64,000 nucleotides of DNA from the NCBI RefSeq assembly GCF_029958925.1, contig NZ_CP124616.1, forward strand, positions 3,410,001 through 3,474,000. The letters are read 5' to 3'. Below the pieces are notes generated by a model, which ran no database searches, was not told where the DNA came from, and saw only the letters and a program-made list of their open reading frames with translations. Within the stretch, counting starts at the first letter, position 1. Each line of letters starts with the position of its first letter. This DNA comes from Tropicibacter oceani. Its GTDB lineage: Bacteria; Pseudomonadota; Alphaproteobacteria; Rhodobacterales; Rhodobacteraceae. Made by a program: the position numbers and the translations under genes. This document shows positions 35,183 to 42,784 of this stretch, one piece after another.

Positions 35183-36589
35183 ATGAACTGGGATGACTTC
35201 GCCCAATGGGGCGCAAAGATCGCCGATTGGGGCGCCGACTATCACAAGACGCTGCGGGATCGCCCCGTGCGCCCCGCCGTCAAACCCGGCGAAATCATCG
35301 CAAAGCTGCCCGCATCGCCCCCCGAATCCCCGGAAGGCATGGAGCAGATCATGCAGGATTTCGAACGCGTCGTGATGCCGGGCCTGACCCATTGGCAGCA
35401 CCCGCGTTTCTTTGCCTATTTCCCGGCCAATGCCGCGCCGCCCTCGATGCTGGCGGAAATGCTGGTGACCACGCTGGCGCCGCAATGCATGCTTTGGCAG
35501 ACCTCACCGGCGGCGACCGAAATGGAAATCCGCATGCTGGACTGGCTGCGGCAATCCATCGGTCTGCCGGATGGCTTTTCCGGCGTCATCCAGGACAGCG
35601 CCTCTTCGGCAACGCTTGCCGCCGTTCTGGTGATGCGCGAACGCGCGCTGAACTGGCAGGGCAATCAAAAGGGTCTGGCTGGCGGGCCGACCCCGCGCAT
35701 CTACTGCTCGGACCAGGTGCATACCTCGATCGACCGGGCGGCCTGGGTGTCGGGGATCGGGCAGGACAACCTGATCAAGATCCCCACGGTCAAGGGCGAC
35801 CCCCTGCGCCGCATGGATACCGGGGCGCTGCAGGCCACCATTGCCGCCGACCGCGCCGCCGGCCACCTGCCTGCCGGTCTGATCGGCGTGACCGGTGCCA
35901 CCGGCATGGGCGCCTGTGACCGGATCAGCGATCTGGCCGCCATTGCCCGGGCCGAAAACCTGTACCTGCATATTGACGCCGCCTGGGCCGGTGCGGCGAT
36001 GATCTGCCCTGAATTCCGCGCGCTGTGGGACGGGATTGACCTGGCCGACAGCGTCGTGTTCAACCCGCACAAATGGCTGGGCGCGCAATTCGACTGCTCG
36101 GCCCATTTCATCCGCGACCCGGATGCCCTGCGCCAGACGCTGGCGATCCGCCCCGAGTATCTCAAGACTCACGGCCATTCCGATGTCACCGATTATTCCG
36201 AATGGTCGATCCCGTTGGGCCGCCGGTTCCGCGCGCTCAAACTGTGGTTCCTGATCCGCAGCTATGGCCTGAGCGGCCTGCGCGCGATGATCCGCAATCA
36301 CGTGAAATGGTCGCAGGACCTGGCCGGGCGCCTTGCGGCCGAACCCGATTTCGAGATCACCAGCCAGCCGATTCTGTCGCTGTTCACCTTCAAGCGCAAA
36401 GGCGACACCGACCAGCAGACCCAGGCCCTGGTCGAGGCGATCAACGCCGACGGCCGCATCTACCTGACCCAGACCAAGCTGGACGGGCAGACCGTGATCC
36501 GCTTTCAGGCCGGCGCCTTCGGGACAGAGGAACGCGACGCCCACACCGCCTTTGACACCATTCTGGAAATCGCGAGGACCGCGCCATGA
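35183..36589 (+). CDS. PLP-dependent aromatic-L-amino-acid decarboxylase family protein
   Basis: A 468-aa group II decarboxylase. The PLP lysine is Lys297 in F-N-P-H-K-W-L, Asp265 in H-I-D-A-A-W-A-G contacts the pyridine nitrogen, and His180 probably stacks on the cofactor. The N-terminal swap segment P-G-L-T-H-W-Q-H-P-R-F-F-A-Y-F is typical of DOPA, tyrosine and tryptophan decarboxylases. It sits inside the hpa operon (7 nt after hpaD, 4-nt overlap with hpaG) with GAGG upstream. Decarboxylating tyrosine or DOPA would yield amines that can be oxidised to (hydroxy)phenylacetates entering this pathway. The substrate is inferred. Confidence 0.88.
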   Translation: MNWDDFAQWGAKIADWGADYHKTLRDRPVRPAVKPGEIIAKLPASPPESPEGMEQIMQDFERVVMPGLTHWQHPRFFAYFPANAAPPSMLAEMLVTTLAPQCMLWQTSPAATEMEIRMLDWLRQSIGLPDGFSGVIQDSASSATLAAVLVMRERALNWQGNQKGLAGGPTPRIYCSDQVHTSIDRAAWVSGIGQDNLIKIPTVKGDPLRRMDTGALQATIAADRAAGHLPAGLIGVTGATGMGACDRISDLAAIARAENLYLHIDAAWAGAAMICPEFRALWDGIDLADSVVFNPHKWLGAQFDCSAHFIRDPDALRQTLAIRPEYLKTHGHSDVTDYSEWSIPLGRRFRALKLWFLIRSYGLSGLRAMIRNHVKWSQDLAGRLAAEPDFEITSQPILSLFTFKRKGDTDQQTQALVEAINADGRIYLTQTKLDGQTVIRFQAGAFGTEERDAHTAFDTILEIARTAP

Positions 36590-37455
36590 TGTCCCCCCAC
36601 TTCGTCACCTTTACCGCGCAGGGACGCCAAAGCTATGGGCTGCACACCGGCAGCGGCGTGATCGACCTTGGCCCCGGCAACCCGCAGCTGCCCAGCTTGC
36701 GCGACGTGATCACAGCCGGAGCGCTGAAAGAGGTGTTCCTGCAAGGCGCGGGCCGCGCGGACGATTACAGCCTGGATCAGGTCACGCTAGAAATGCCGAT
36801 CCCCAACCCCGGCAAGATCCTATGTGTCGGGGTGAACTTCCCCGACCGCAACGCCGAATACAAGGACGGCAGCGCCCAGCCGCAATACATGTCGCTGTTC
36901 CCGCGCTTTGCCAGCAGCTTTACCGGCCACGACCGCCCGCTGATCCGCCCGCCCGAAAACCACACGCTGGACTACGAAGGCGAGGTCGCCGTGGTGATCG
37001 GCAAACCCGGCCGCCGGATCAAGGCACAGGACGCCTATGACCACATCGCCGCCCTGACCCTGTGCAACGAAGGCACGATCCGCGATTGGGTGCGGCACGC
37101 GAAATTCAACGTCACGCAAGGCAAGAACTGGGACAATTCCGGCGCGATGGGCCCTTGGCTGGTGCCCTTCACCAACCCCGCGCAACTGGACGGCGCGCGC
37201 ATCGTGACCCGCGTGAATGGCGAGGTCCGGCAGGACGACAGGCTGGAGCGGATGATCTTTCCGGTGCGCGAACAAATCGCCTATATCTCGACCTTCACGA
37301 CGCTGCAGCCCGGCGACATCATCGTCACCGGCACCCCCACCGGGGCGGGCGCGCGCTTTGATCCGCCGCGCTACCTGGCGCCCGGCGATGTGGTCGACGT
37401 GACGGTTGAGGGCATCGGCACCCTGCGCAACACCGTCCAGGACGAAGCGATATGA
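36586..37455 (+). CDS. hpaG: Fumarylacetoacetate hydrolase family protein, HpaG-like isomerase/decarboxylase
   Basis: A 289-aa FAH-superfamily enzyme. It carries L-D-Y-E-G-E-V-A-V-V-I-G near 126-137 (metal-binding glutamates) and I-V-T-G-T-P-T-G-A-G near 246-255. In hpa operons such enzymes act as 5-oxopent-3-ene-1,2,5-tricarboxylate decarboxylase / HHDD isomerase. It is coupled by 4-nt overlaps to the decarboxylase upstream and hpaH downstream. An alternative start one codon later (36589) is equally possible. Confidence 0.85.
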   Translation: MMSPHFVTFTAQGRQSYGLHTGSGVIDLGPGNPQLPSLRDVITAGALKEVFLQGAGRADDYSLDQVTLEMPIPNPGKILCVGVNFPDRNAEYKDGSAQPQYMSLFPRFASSFTGHDRPLIRPPENHTLDYEGEVAVVIGKPGRRIKAQDAYDHIAALTLCNEGTIRDWVRHAKFNVTQGKNWDNSGAMGPWLVPFTNPAQLDGARIVTRVNGEVRQDDRLERMIFPVREQIAYISTFTTLQPGDIIVTGTPTGAGARFDPPRYLAPGDVVDVTVEGIGTLRNTVQDEAI

Positions 37456-38252
37456 CCCCCGACCAGCACCGCGCCGCCGCCAGCGATCTTTTGCAGGCCG
37501 AACGGTCAGGGCAGCAGATCGGCCTTTTGTCGCGCCGCTTTCCGGACATGACCATGGATGACGCCTATGCGGTGCAATCGGCGCTGATGGCCGCCAAGCG
37601 TGAGGCCGGGCGCAAAGTGATCGGCTGGAAGATCGGGCTGACCTCAAGGGCGATGCAATCGGCCCTGGGCATCGACATTCCCGATTCAGGGGTGCTGTTC
37701 GACGACATGGTCTTTGCCAATGGCGGAACCGTTCCGGCGGGCCGCTTCATCCAGCCGCGCATCGAGGCCGAGATCGCCTTTGTGATGAAGGCCCCGATCG
37801 CCGGGGACACTGTCACCCGCGATCAGGTGATCGCCGCAACCGACCATGTCGCCCCCGCGCTGGAAATCCTCGACACCCGGATTCTGCGCAAGGACCCCGA
37901 AACCGGGCGCGCGCGCACCGTCATGGACACGATCAGCGACAATGCCGCGAACGCCGGTATCGTGCTGGGCACGGCGCGGCATGGCGTGGAGGCCTTTGAT
38001 TTGCGCTGGGTCGGCGCGATCACCCGGCGCGATGGCACGGTCGAGGAAACCGGACTTGGGGCGGGGGTGCTGGACGATCCGGTGCAAAGCGTGGTCTGGC
38101 TGGCCCGGCGCATGGCGCACTATGGCCAAAGGATCGAGCCGGGGCAGATCATCCTGTCGGGCAGCTTCATCCGCCCCATCGAATGCCCGCCCGGCAGCCA
38201 TGTGCAGGCCGATTTCGGCGCCTTCGGCAACGTCGACATCCGCTTTGCGTGA
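37452..38252 (+). CDS. hpaH: 2-oxo-hept-4-ene-1,7-dioate hydratase
   Basis: A 266-aa hydratase/decarboxylase of the MhpD/HpaH family, hydrating 2-oxohept-3(4)-ene-1,7-dioate near the end of the pathway. Marks are G-W-K-I-G-L-T-S near 57-64, P-R-I-E-A-E-I-A-F near 102-110 and G-S-F-I-R-P near 237-242. The final aldolase HpaI is not in the window; after hpaH a palindromic terminator ends the operon. Confidence 0.92.
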   Translation: MTPDQHRAAASDLLQAERSGQQIGLLSRRFPDMTMDDAYAVQSALMAAKREAGRKVIGWKIGLTSRAMQSALGIDIPDSGVLFDDMVFANGGTVPAGRFIQPRIEAEIAFVMKAPIAGDTVTRDQVIAATDHVAPALEILDTRILRKDPETGRARTVMDTISDNAANAGIVLGTARHGVEAFDLRWVGAITRRDGTVEETGLGAGVLDDPVQSVVWLARRMAHYGQRIEPGQIILSGSFIRPIECPPGSHVQADFGAFGNVDIRFA

Positions 38253-38261
38253 CGCGCCGAA

Positions 38262-38300
38262 AGGGAGAATGCGTTTTCAGCCTGAAAACGCATTCTCCCT
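38262..38300. terminator. Long bidirectional hairpin between hpaH and the RidA gene
   Basis: AGGGAGAATGCGTTTTCAG and its exact reverse complement flank a single central C, a 39-nt near-perfect palindrome. It sits between convergent genes, 10 nt from each stop codon. It probably stops transcription from both sides, although its T-runs are inside the stem and not after it. Confidence 0.7.
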
Positions 38301-38309
38301 CAGGCCGGT

Positions 38310-38648
38310 TCAACAGGCGGCGGTCACGATGATTTCCACCCGGTACTTGGGCGCCGCCAGCCTGGCCTCGCCGCAGGCGCGTGCCGGGGCGTGGCCGGCG
38401 GGCACCCAGGCATCCCAGACCGAATTCATCTCGGCGAAATCGGCCATGTCGGCCAGCCAGATCACCGCCTGCAACATCTGCTCCTTGGACGATCCCGCCT
38501 TGGCCAGGGCGGCCTCGACATTGGCAAGGCAGTCGCGGGTCTGGTCGGCCACCGTGGCCCCCTCTCCGACCTGGCCGGCCAGGTAGGCCACGCCGTTGTA
38601 TTTCACCACCTGGCTCATTCTTGTGCCGGTCTCGATCCGCTCAATCAT
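38310..38648 (-). CDS. RidA family protein
   Basis: A 112-aa YjgF/YER057c/UK114 protein. Marks are Y-N-G-V-A-Y-L-A-G-Q-V near 18-28, V-A-D-Q-T-R-D-C-L-A-N-V near 33-44 and C-G-E-A-R-L near 91-96, the last with the arginine typical of active RidA-type imine deaminases. The family removes reactive enamine/imine intermediates made by PLP enzymes. It faces the hpa operon with a PLP decarboxylase, but the shared terminator suggests independent expression. GGGAG lies upstream of the start. Confidence 0.88.
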   Translation of the reverse strand: MIERIETGTRMSQVVKYNGVAYLAGQVGEGATVADQTRDCLANVEAALAKAGSSKEQMLQAVIWLADMADFAEMNSVWDAWVPAGHAPARACGEARLAAPKYRVEIIVTAAC

Positions 38649-38792
38649 CTGGTATCTCCCGTTTGCGATTGCGCCACCCTTGCAGAGGACGCGGCCAAAG
38701 GGAACACCGCAGCGCCCGGCGGTGCCAGAACGCTCTGCGGATCAACGATGTTCAGCAATCCAGGGCCAGCGCCCGGCGCACAGTCCAGACGG

Positions 38793-39392
38793 TCAGACCA
38801 GGCCGCGATCCCGGGCGATCATCGCCGCATGGGTCCGGTTGCGCGCCTGCAGCTTGCGGCTCAGCGTCTTGACGTGCAGCTTGACCGTGACTTCCTGCAG
38901 ATCAAGGTCGCGGGCGATTTCCTTGTTGGACTTGCCTTCGCAAATGCCGCCCAGCACGTCGGTTTCGCGCCGCGTCAGCACCTTGGCCTCGGCGCCTTCG
39001 CCGCGCATAAATTCCAGCGGAGCATAAATTTCACCGGCGGCCATGAAACGGGCGGCGGTCAGCAGGCTGCGGGCAGAGAGTGTCTTGGGGATAAAGCCCT
39101 GCGCGCCGGCCTTCAGCGCCGCCTCGGCGACGCTGCGCGACGCGGTGCCCGACAGGATCGCCACGGGCCGGTCCTCGTTGGCGCGGCGCATTTCCGCCAG
39201 TCCTTCAAGTCCGTTCATCCCCGGCATCGAATAGTCCAACAGCACCAGGTCGAAACTGCCGGTATCCCTGGCGGCCTGAACCGCGTCTTGCAGGGTGGCA
39301 ACGGCCAGGACCTCTTCGATATCCGTACCATCAAGATAGGCCGCGATGGTTTCGCGGACCAGATCGTGATCATCTGCTACCAGAATTCTCAT
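38793..39392 (-). CDS. NarL/FixJ-type response regulator
   Basis: A 199-aa two-component regulator. The receiver domain (1-118) has acidic D7-D8, phospho-acceptor Asp53 (L-L-D-Y-S-M-P-G), a Ser/Thr switch in L-S-G-T and Lys in I-P-K-T. The LuxR-type HTH (about 133-197) reads L-T-R-R-E-T-D-V-L, S-N-K-E-I-A-R-D-L and V-T-V-K-L-H-V-K. The start at M-R-I-L-V-A-D-D-H fits the family; longer in-frame starts exist up to 39479. It is divergent from the 39551 gene and the hybrid kinase, likely its partner. A 16-base motif upstream also occurs upstream of flp. Confidence 0.92.
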   Translation of the reverse strand: MRILVADDHDLVRETIAAYLDGTDIEEVLAVATLQDAVQAARDTGSFDLVLLDYSMPGMNGLEGLAEMRRANEDRPVAILSGTASRSVAEAALKAGAQGFIPKTLSARSLLTAARFMAAGEIYAPLEFMRGEGAEAKVLTRRETDVLGGICEGKSNKEIARDLDLQEVTVKLHVKTLSRKLQARNRTHAAMIARDRGLV

Positions 39393-39471
39393 ATCGCGGT
39401 TACGGGCCTCACCCTTCGGAAGTCGATCTTTTATCCCGCTTTGGCGCGGCATACCATCCCTGTTTGAACCA

Positions 39472-39487
39472 TACACCAAAGAATAGG
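39472..39487. promoter_or_regulatory. Regulator-site candidate upstream of the response regulator
   Basis: TACACCAAAGAATAGG, followed by TGT so that ACACC and GGTGT form a dyad spaced by 8 nt. It lies 80 nt upstream of the regulator start and 64 nt upstream of the divergent 39551 gene. It matches 15 of 16 bases at 18517-18532 upstream of the flp pilins. Confidence 0.5.
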
Positions 39488-39550
39488 TGTGTTTCGATCC
39501 TCGGGCAGATGTGTAAACTCAACCTGTGACTTGCCCGTTAAAGGACGCCG

Positions 39551-40135
39551 ATGCCTGCAGTAGAACCTTCAAGCATCTGTGCCATAAGTAATTCGAAAGC
39601 TGCCTTTATGATGTTGCCGACTGCATTGCTCAAGCTGACCGCCCTGTCCGCCATCTGCCTGGCGGGACTTGCCACCGGGGTCCGGGCCAACAGCCCGCTG
39701 CCCGTCCCGCAAGGGCCGGTGGTCCTTCGGGTGCATGGCCATGTCCCGGTCACCAATGTTGGCGACGAGGCCTTGTTCGATCTTCAGATGCTGCGCGACC
39801 TGCCGCGCGCGACCATCCGGACCAGAACCATCTGGACCGTGGGCGAACAGGAATTCTCGGGGCTGTGGCTGAAAACCCTGGTCGAACGCCTGGGGATCGA
39901 GGAAGGATCGCTGGATGCCAGCGCCCTGAACGAATACATCATCGAAATCCCGCTGTGGGACGCTGTGGACGAAGGCGCCCTGATTGCCTATGAAATCGAC
40001 GGCAGGGCAATGTCGGTTCGCGACAAGGGGCCCTTGTGGGTGGTCTATCCCTATGACGCCAACTCCGACTACCGCAGCGAGGTCTATTATGCGCGCAGCA
40101 TCTGGCAACTCGACACCATCGAAGTGCTGCAATAG
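39551..40135 (+). CDS. Periplasmic molybdopterin-oxidoreductase-fold protein lacking the Mo-cysteine
   Basis: A 194-aa exported protein. A hydrophobic signal segment (about 19-42, cleavage near V-R-A-N) is followed by a small domain like the oxidoreductase molybdopterin-binding fold (V-L-R-V-H-G, L-W-L-K-T-L-V-E-R-L, G-P-L-W-V-V-Y-P-Y). The mature part has no cysteine at all, so it cannot supply the usual molybdenum thiolate and is probably not a redox enzyme. AAAGGA lies before the 39551 start; an ATG at 39608 would give a shorter signal peptide. It sits 24 nt before a sensor kinase gene, suggesting a sensory partner. Confidence 0.7.
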   Translation: MPAVEPSSICAISNSKAAFMMLPTALLKLTALSAICLAGLATGVRANSPLPVPQGPVVLRVHGHVPVTNVGDEALFDLQMLRDLPRATIRTRTIWTVGEQEFSGLWLKTLVERLGIEEGSLDASALNEYIIEIPLWDAVDEGALIAYEIDGRAMSVRDKGPLWVVYPYDANSDYRSEVYYARSIWQLDTIEVLQ

Positions 40136-40159
40136 GCGGCGCGCCGGGCAGCGCCCCTG

Positions 40160-42724
40160 ATGCGGCGCGGTACCCTTCTCAGGGTCGTGCTGCCCAGCCT
40201 GGCGCTTGCCCTGTTCATGGCCGTGATCGTCACGCTGGTGCTGGACGTGCGGCGACAGTTGCAGCGGCTGGATACCGCAGCATCCGAGGCGGTGCTTTGG
40301 GCCCTGACCCAGGCCGAACTGGAGGCAAGCCGGCTCGAGGCAACGACCCTGCGCGCGATCAATGACCCCGAGGTGCCTCTGGTCGAAATCCGCACCCGGT
40401 TCGACATCTTCTACAGCCGCACCGATGTCCTGGTCGCCAGCGCCAATTACGCCGAGCTGCGCAATGGCGATGAAACCGGCGCGGCCTTTGACGCGGTGCT
40501 TGGCTTTCTGGATCTGTGGACTGACGTGATCGACGGGCCCGACAGCGCCCTGCGCGCGGCGCTGCCCGCCCTGGCCACCGCCGCCCGGGACATGCGTGAA
40601 CAGACCCGCGTACTGGCGCTGAACGGCATCACCGTATCAGCACAACAAAGCGCCGAGCAGCGCGCCAGCGTTGCCCAGACGCTGGTCCGCATCGCCTGGC
40701 TGACGCTTGTCCTTGTCACCATCTTGTTGATCCTGCTGGTGTTTCTTGTCCGCCTTGCGCGATTCCGCGAAAGCCAGTCGCGCCGCAACCGCGATATCCG
40801 AAAGCGCATCGAAACCATCATTGCCACCTCGCTGGATGCGGTGATCGTTATCGACCGCGACGGCCGGATCGTCGATTACAACGGCGCGGCCGAATGCATC
40901 TTTGGCCATCCGCGCGATGCCGCCATCGGCGCCGACATGGTCGACCTGATCGTACCGCCCAAGTACCGCGCGGCGCACAACGCCGGCATGGCCCGGCACC
41001 TGATCACCCCAAAGGCCCACCCGATGGCCCGCGAGGTCACCCAGCTGGAAGCCATGCGCAAGGACGGCAGCCTGTTTCCCGTCGAAATGTCGCGCTCCAG
41101 CGCCATGACCCCGCAGGGCGAATTGTTCGTCGCCTTCATCCGCGACATCTCGGACCAGGTGCAGGCAGAAGACGAATTGCGCAAGGCCCGCGACCGCGCG
41201 ATCGCGGGCGAAAAGTCCAAGGCCCAGTTGCTGGCCGTGATGAGCCACGAAATGCGCACACCGCTGAACGGCATCCTTGGCACGCTGGAGCTGATGGACA
41301 CCCAAGGGCTGGCCAAACGTGACAATTACTACCTGGGGATCATCCGCAATTCCGCCAACATGCTGCTGGACCAGGTCAACAACGTTCTGGACATCTCGCG
41401 GCTGGACGCCGGCAAGATGCAGACCGAACGGCGGCGCTTTGACCTGATCGCCCTGGTGCAGGACATGATCGACAGCCAGATCGGCGCCGCGGCCGCCAAT
41501 GGCAACAGCCTGACCCTGAAACCGCCCAGCCCCGCCCTGCACGAAGCCTACAGCGACCCCGGACGCCTGCGGCAGGTGCTTTTGAACCTGCTCAGCAATG
41601 CCATCAAGTTCACCCAGAACGGCCAGATCACCATCGAAATGGAATGCGTCGATGGTCTGGACGAGGTCGAGATCCGCGTCATCGACACCGGCATCGGCAT
41701 CAGCGAAGAGGACCTGGACCGGATCTTTGGCGATTTCGTCACGCTCGACGCCTCTTACCAGCGGCGCAGCATGGGCACCGGCCTTGGCCTTGGCATTTCC
41801 GAACGGCTGGCCAAGGCGCTTGGCGGCACTCTTGGCGCCGAAAGCGAACCGGGCGAAGGCAGCGTTTTCTGGTTGCGCCTGCCTCTGGCCGCCCCCGAAG
41901 GCCGCGCCCGCCTTGCCCTGCCCGATCAGGCCAGCGGCCCCGAAACCCGCACCGACATTCCCGCGCTTGACCTGCTGATCATCGAAGACAACGCCGTCAA
42001 CCGCCTGATCCTGCGACGCATGCTCGAAGGCGATGGCCACCATGTGACCGAGGCCTTTGACGGCACTCAGGGTGTAAACGCCGCCCGGGAAACCAAGTTC
42101 GACGCGATCCTCATGGACATCTCGATGCCCGGTGTCGACGGGCTGGAAGCGACCCGCAACATCCGCGCCGGCGACGGCCCGAATGCGCGCACCCCGATCA
42201 TCGCCACCACCGCCCATGCCCTGCCAGAAGAGCTTCAGGCCTTTTGCGATGCCGGCATGTGCGACGCGCTGGTCAAACCCATCACCCGCCCCGCCCTGCG
42301 AAAGGTCCTGCAGGATGCGCTGACCGGCAAACGGTCGCGGACCCCGACGCCGCAGCCCAGCGCCCAGCACACGCCGATCGTGGATTTCGCACATCTGGAC
42401 GGGCTGCAGCAGGATCTGACCGAAGCGCAGCGGCGCGCCGCGGTCGCGACCTTCGCCGCCGAGATGGAGGCCTTTCTGACCCCGGCGACCCTGCAGCGCG
42501 CCGCGCAGGATCAGGCCCGCGAAGCGCACCGGCTGGCCGGATCGGCGGGGGTTTTCGGCGCCTTGCAATTGGCCGGACAGTTGCAGAGTTTCGAATTGCA
42601 GCCCGGCGGCAGCCCCGAACAGGCGCGCGCCGATCAGTTCGAACAGGTGCGCGATTGCTGGCGGCAGACCCGCGCCACGCTGGGGGCCGCCGGACTGATG
42701 ACTGCTGATCCGCTGGGGCAATAG
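40160..42724 (+). CDS. Hybrid sensor histidine kinase (PAS-HisKA-HATPase-REC-Hpt)
   Basis: An 854-aa membrane kinase. Helices at about 10-28 and 176-198 bracket a 150-residue periplasmic sensor region. A PAS domain (about 212-330) is followed by HisKA with His363 (S-H-E-M-R-T-P-L-N-G), an ATPase domain (D-T-G-I-G-I-S near 507; G-T-G-L-G-L-G-I-S near 538), a receiver (about 605-725) with Asp653 (M-D-I-S-M-P-G) and a C-terminal Hpt with His790 (E-A-H-R-L-A-G-S-A-G). The His-Asp-His chain needs a separate receiver, which the divergent NarL-type gene could provide. The signal is unknown. Confidence 0.93.
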   Translation: MRRGTLLRVVLPSLALALFMAVIVTLVLDVRRQLQRLDTAASEAVLWALTQAELEASRLEATTLRAINDPEVPLVEIRTRFDIFYSRTDVLVASANYAELRNGDETGAAFDAVLGFLDLWTDVIDGPDSALRAALPALATAARDMREQTRVLALNGITVSAQQSAEQRASVAQTLVRIAWLTLVLVTILLILLVFLVRLARFRESQSRRNRDIRKRIETIIATSLDAVIVIDRDGRIVDYNGAAECIFGHPRDAAIGADMVDLIVPPKYRAAHNAGMARHLITPKAHPMAREVTQLEAMRKDGSLFPVEMSRSSAMTPQGELFVAFIRDISDQVQAEDELRKARDRAIAGEKSKAQLLAVMSHEMRTPLNGILGTLELMDTQGLAKRDNYYLGIIRNSANMLLDQVNNVLDISRLDAGKMQTERRRFDLIALVQDMIDSQIGAAAANGNSLTLKPPSPALHEAYSDPGRLRQVLLNLLSNAIKFTQNGQITIEMECVDGLDEVEIRVIDTGIGISEEDLDRIFGDFVTLDASYQRRSMGTGLGLGISERLAKALGGTLGAESEPGEGSVFWLRLPLAAPEGRARLALPDQASGPETRTDIPALDLLIIEDNAVNRLILRRMLEGDGHHVTEAFDGTQGVNAARETKFDAILMDISMPGVDGLEATRNIRAGDGPNARTPIIATTAHALPEELQAFCDAGMCDALVKPITRPALRKVLQDALTGKRSRTPTPQPSAQHTPIVDFAHLDGLQQDLTEAQRRAAVATFAAEMEAFLTPATLQRAAQDQAREAHRLAGSAGVFGALQLAGQLQSFELQPGGSPEQARADQFEQVRDCWRQTRATLGAAGLMTADPLGQ

Positions 42725-42784
42725 CGCTTTTGCAGCGGCGCACCAGATGGTTTAACTATCCCGCAAAAGCCAGGGAAGACCGCG

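Noticed and set aside
40637-42721. A 694-codon minus-strand frame opposite the hybrid kinase
   Set aside because: The kinase domains on the plus strand are unambiguous; the opposite frame is an artefact of codon bias.
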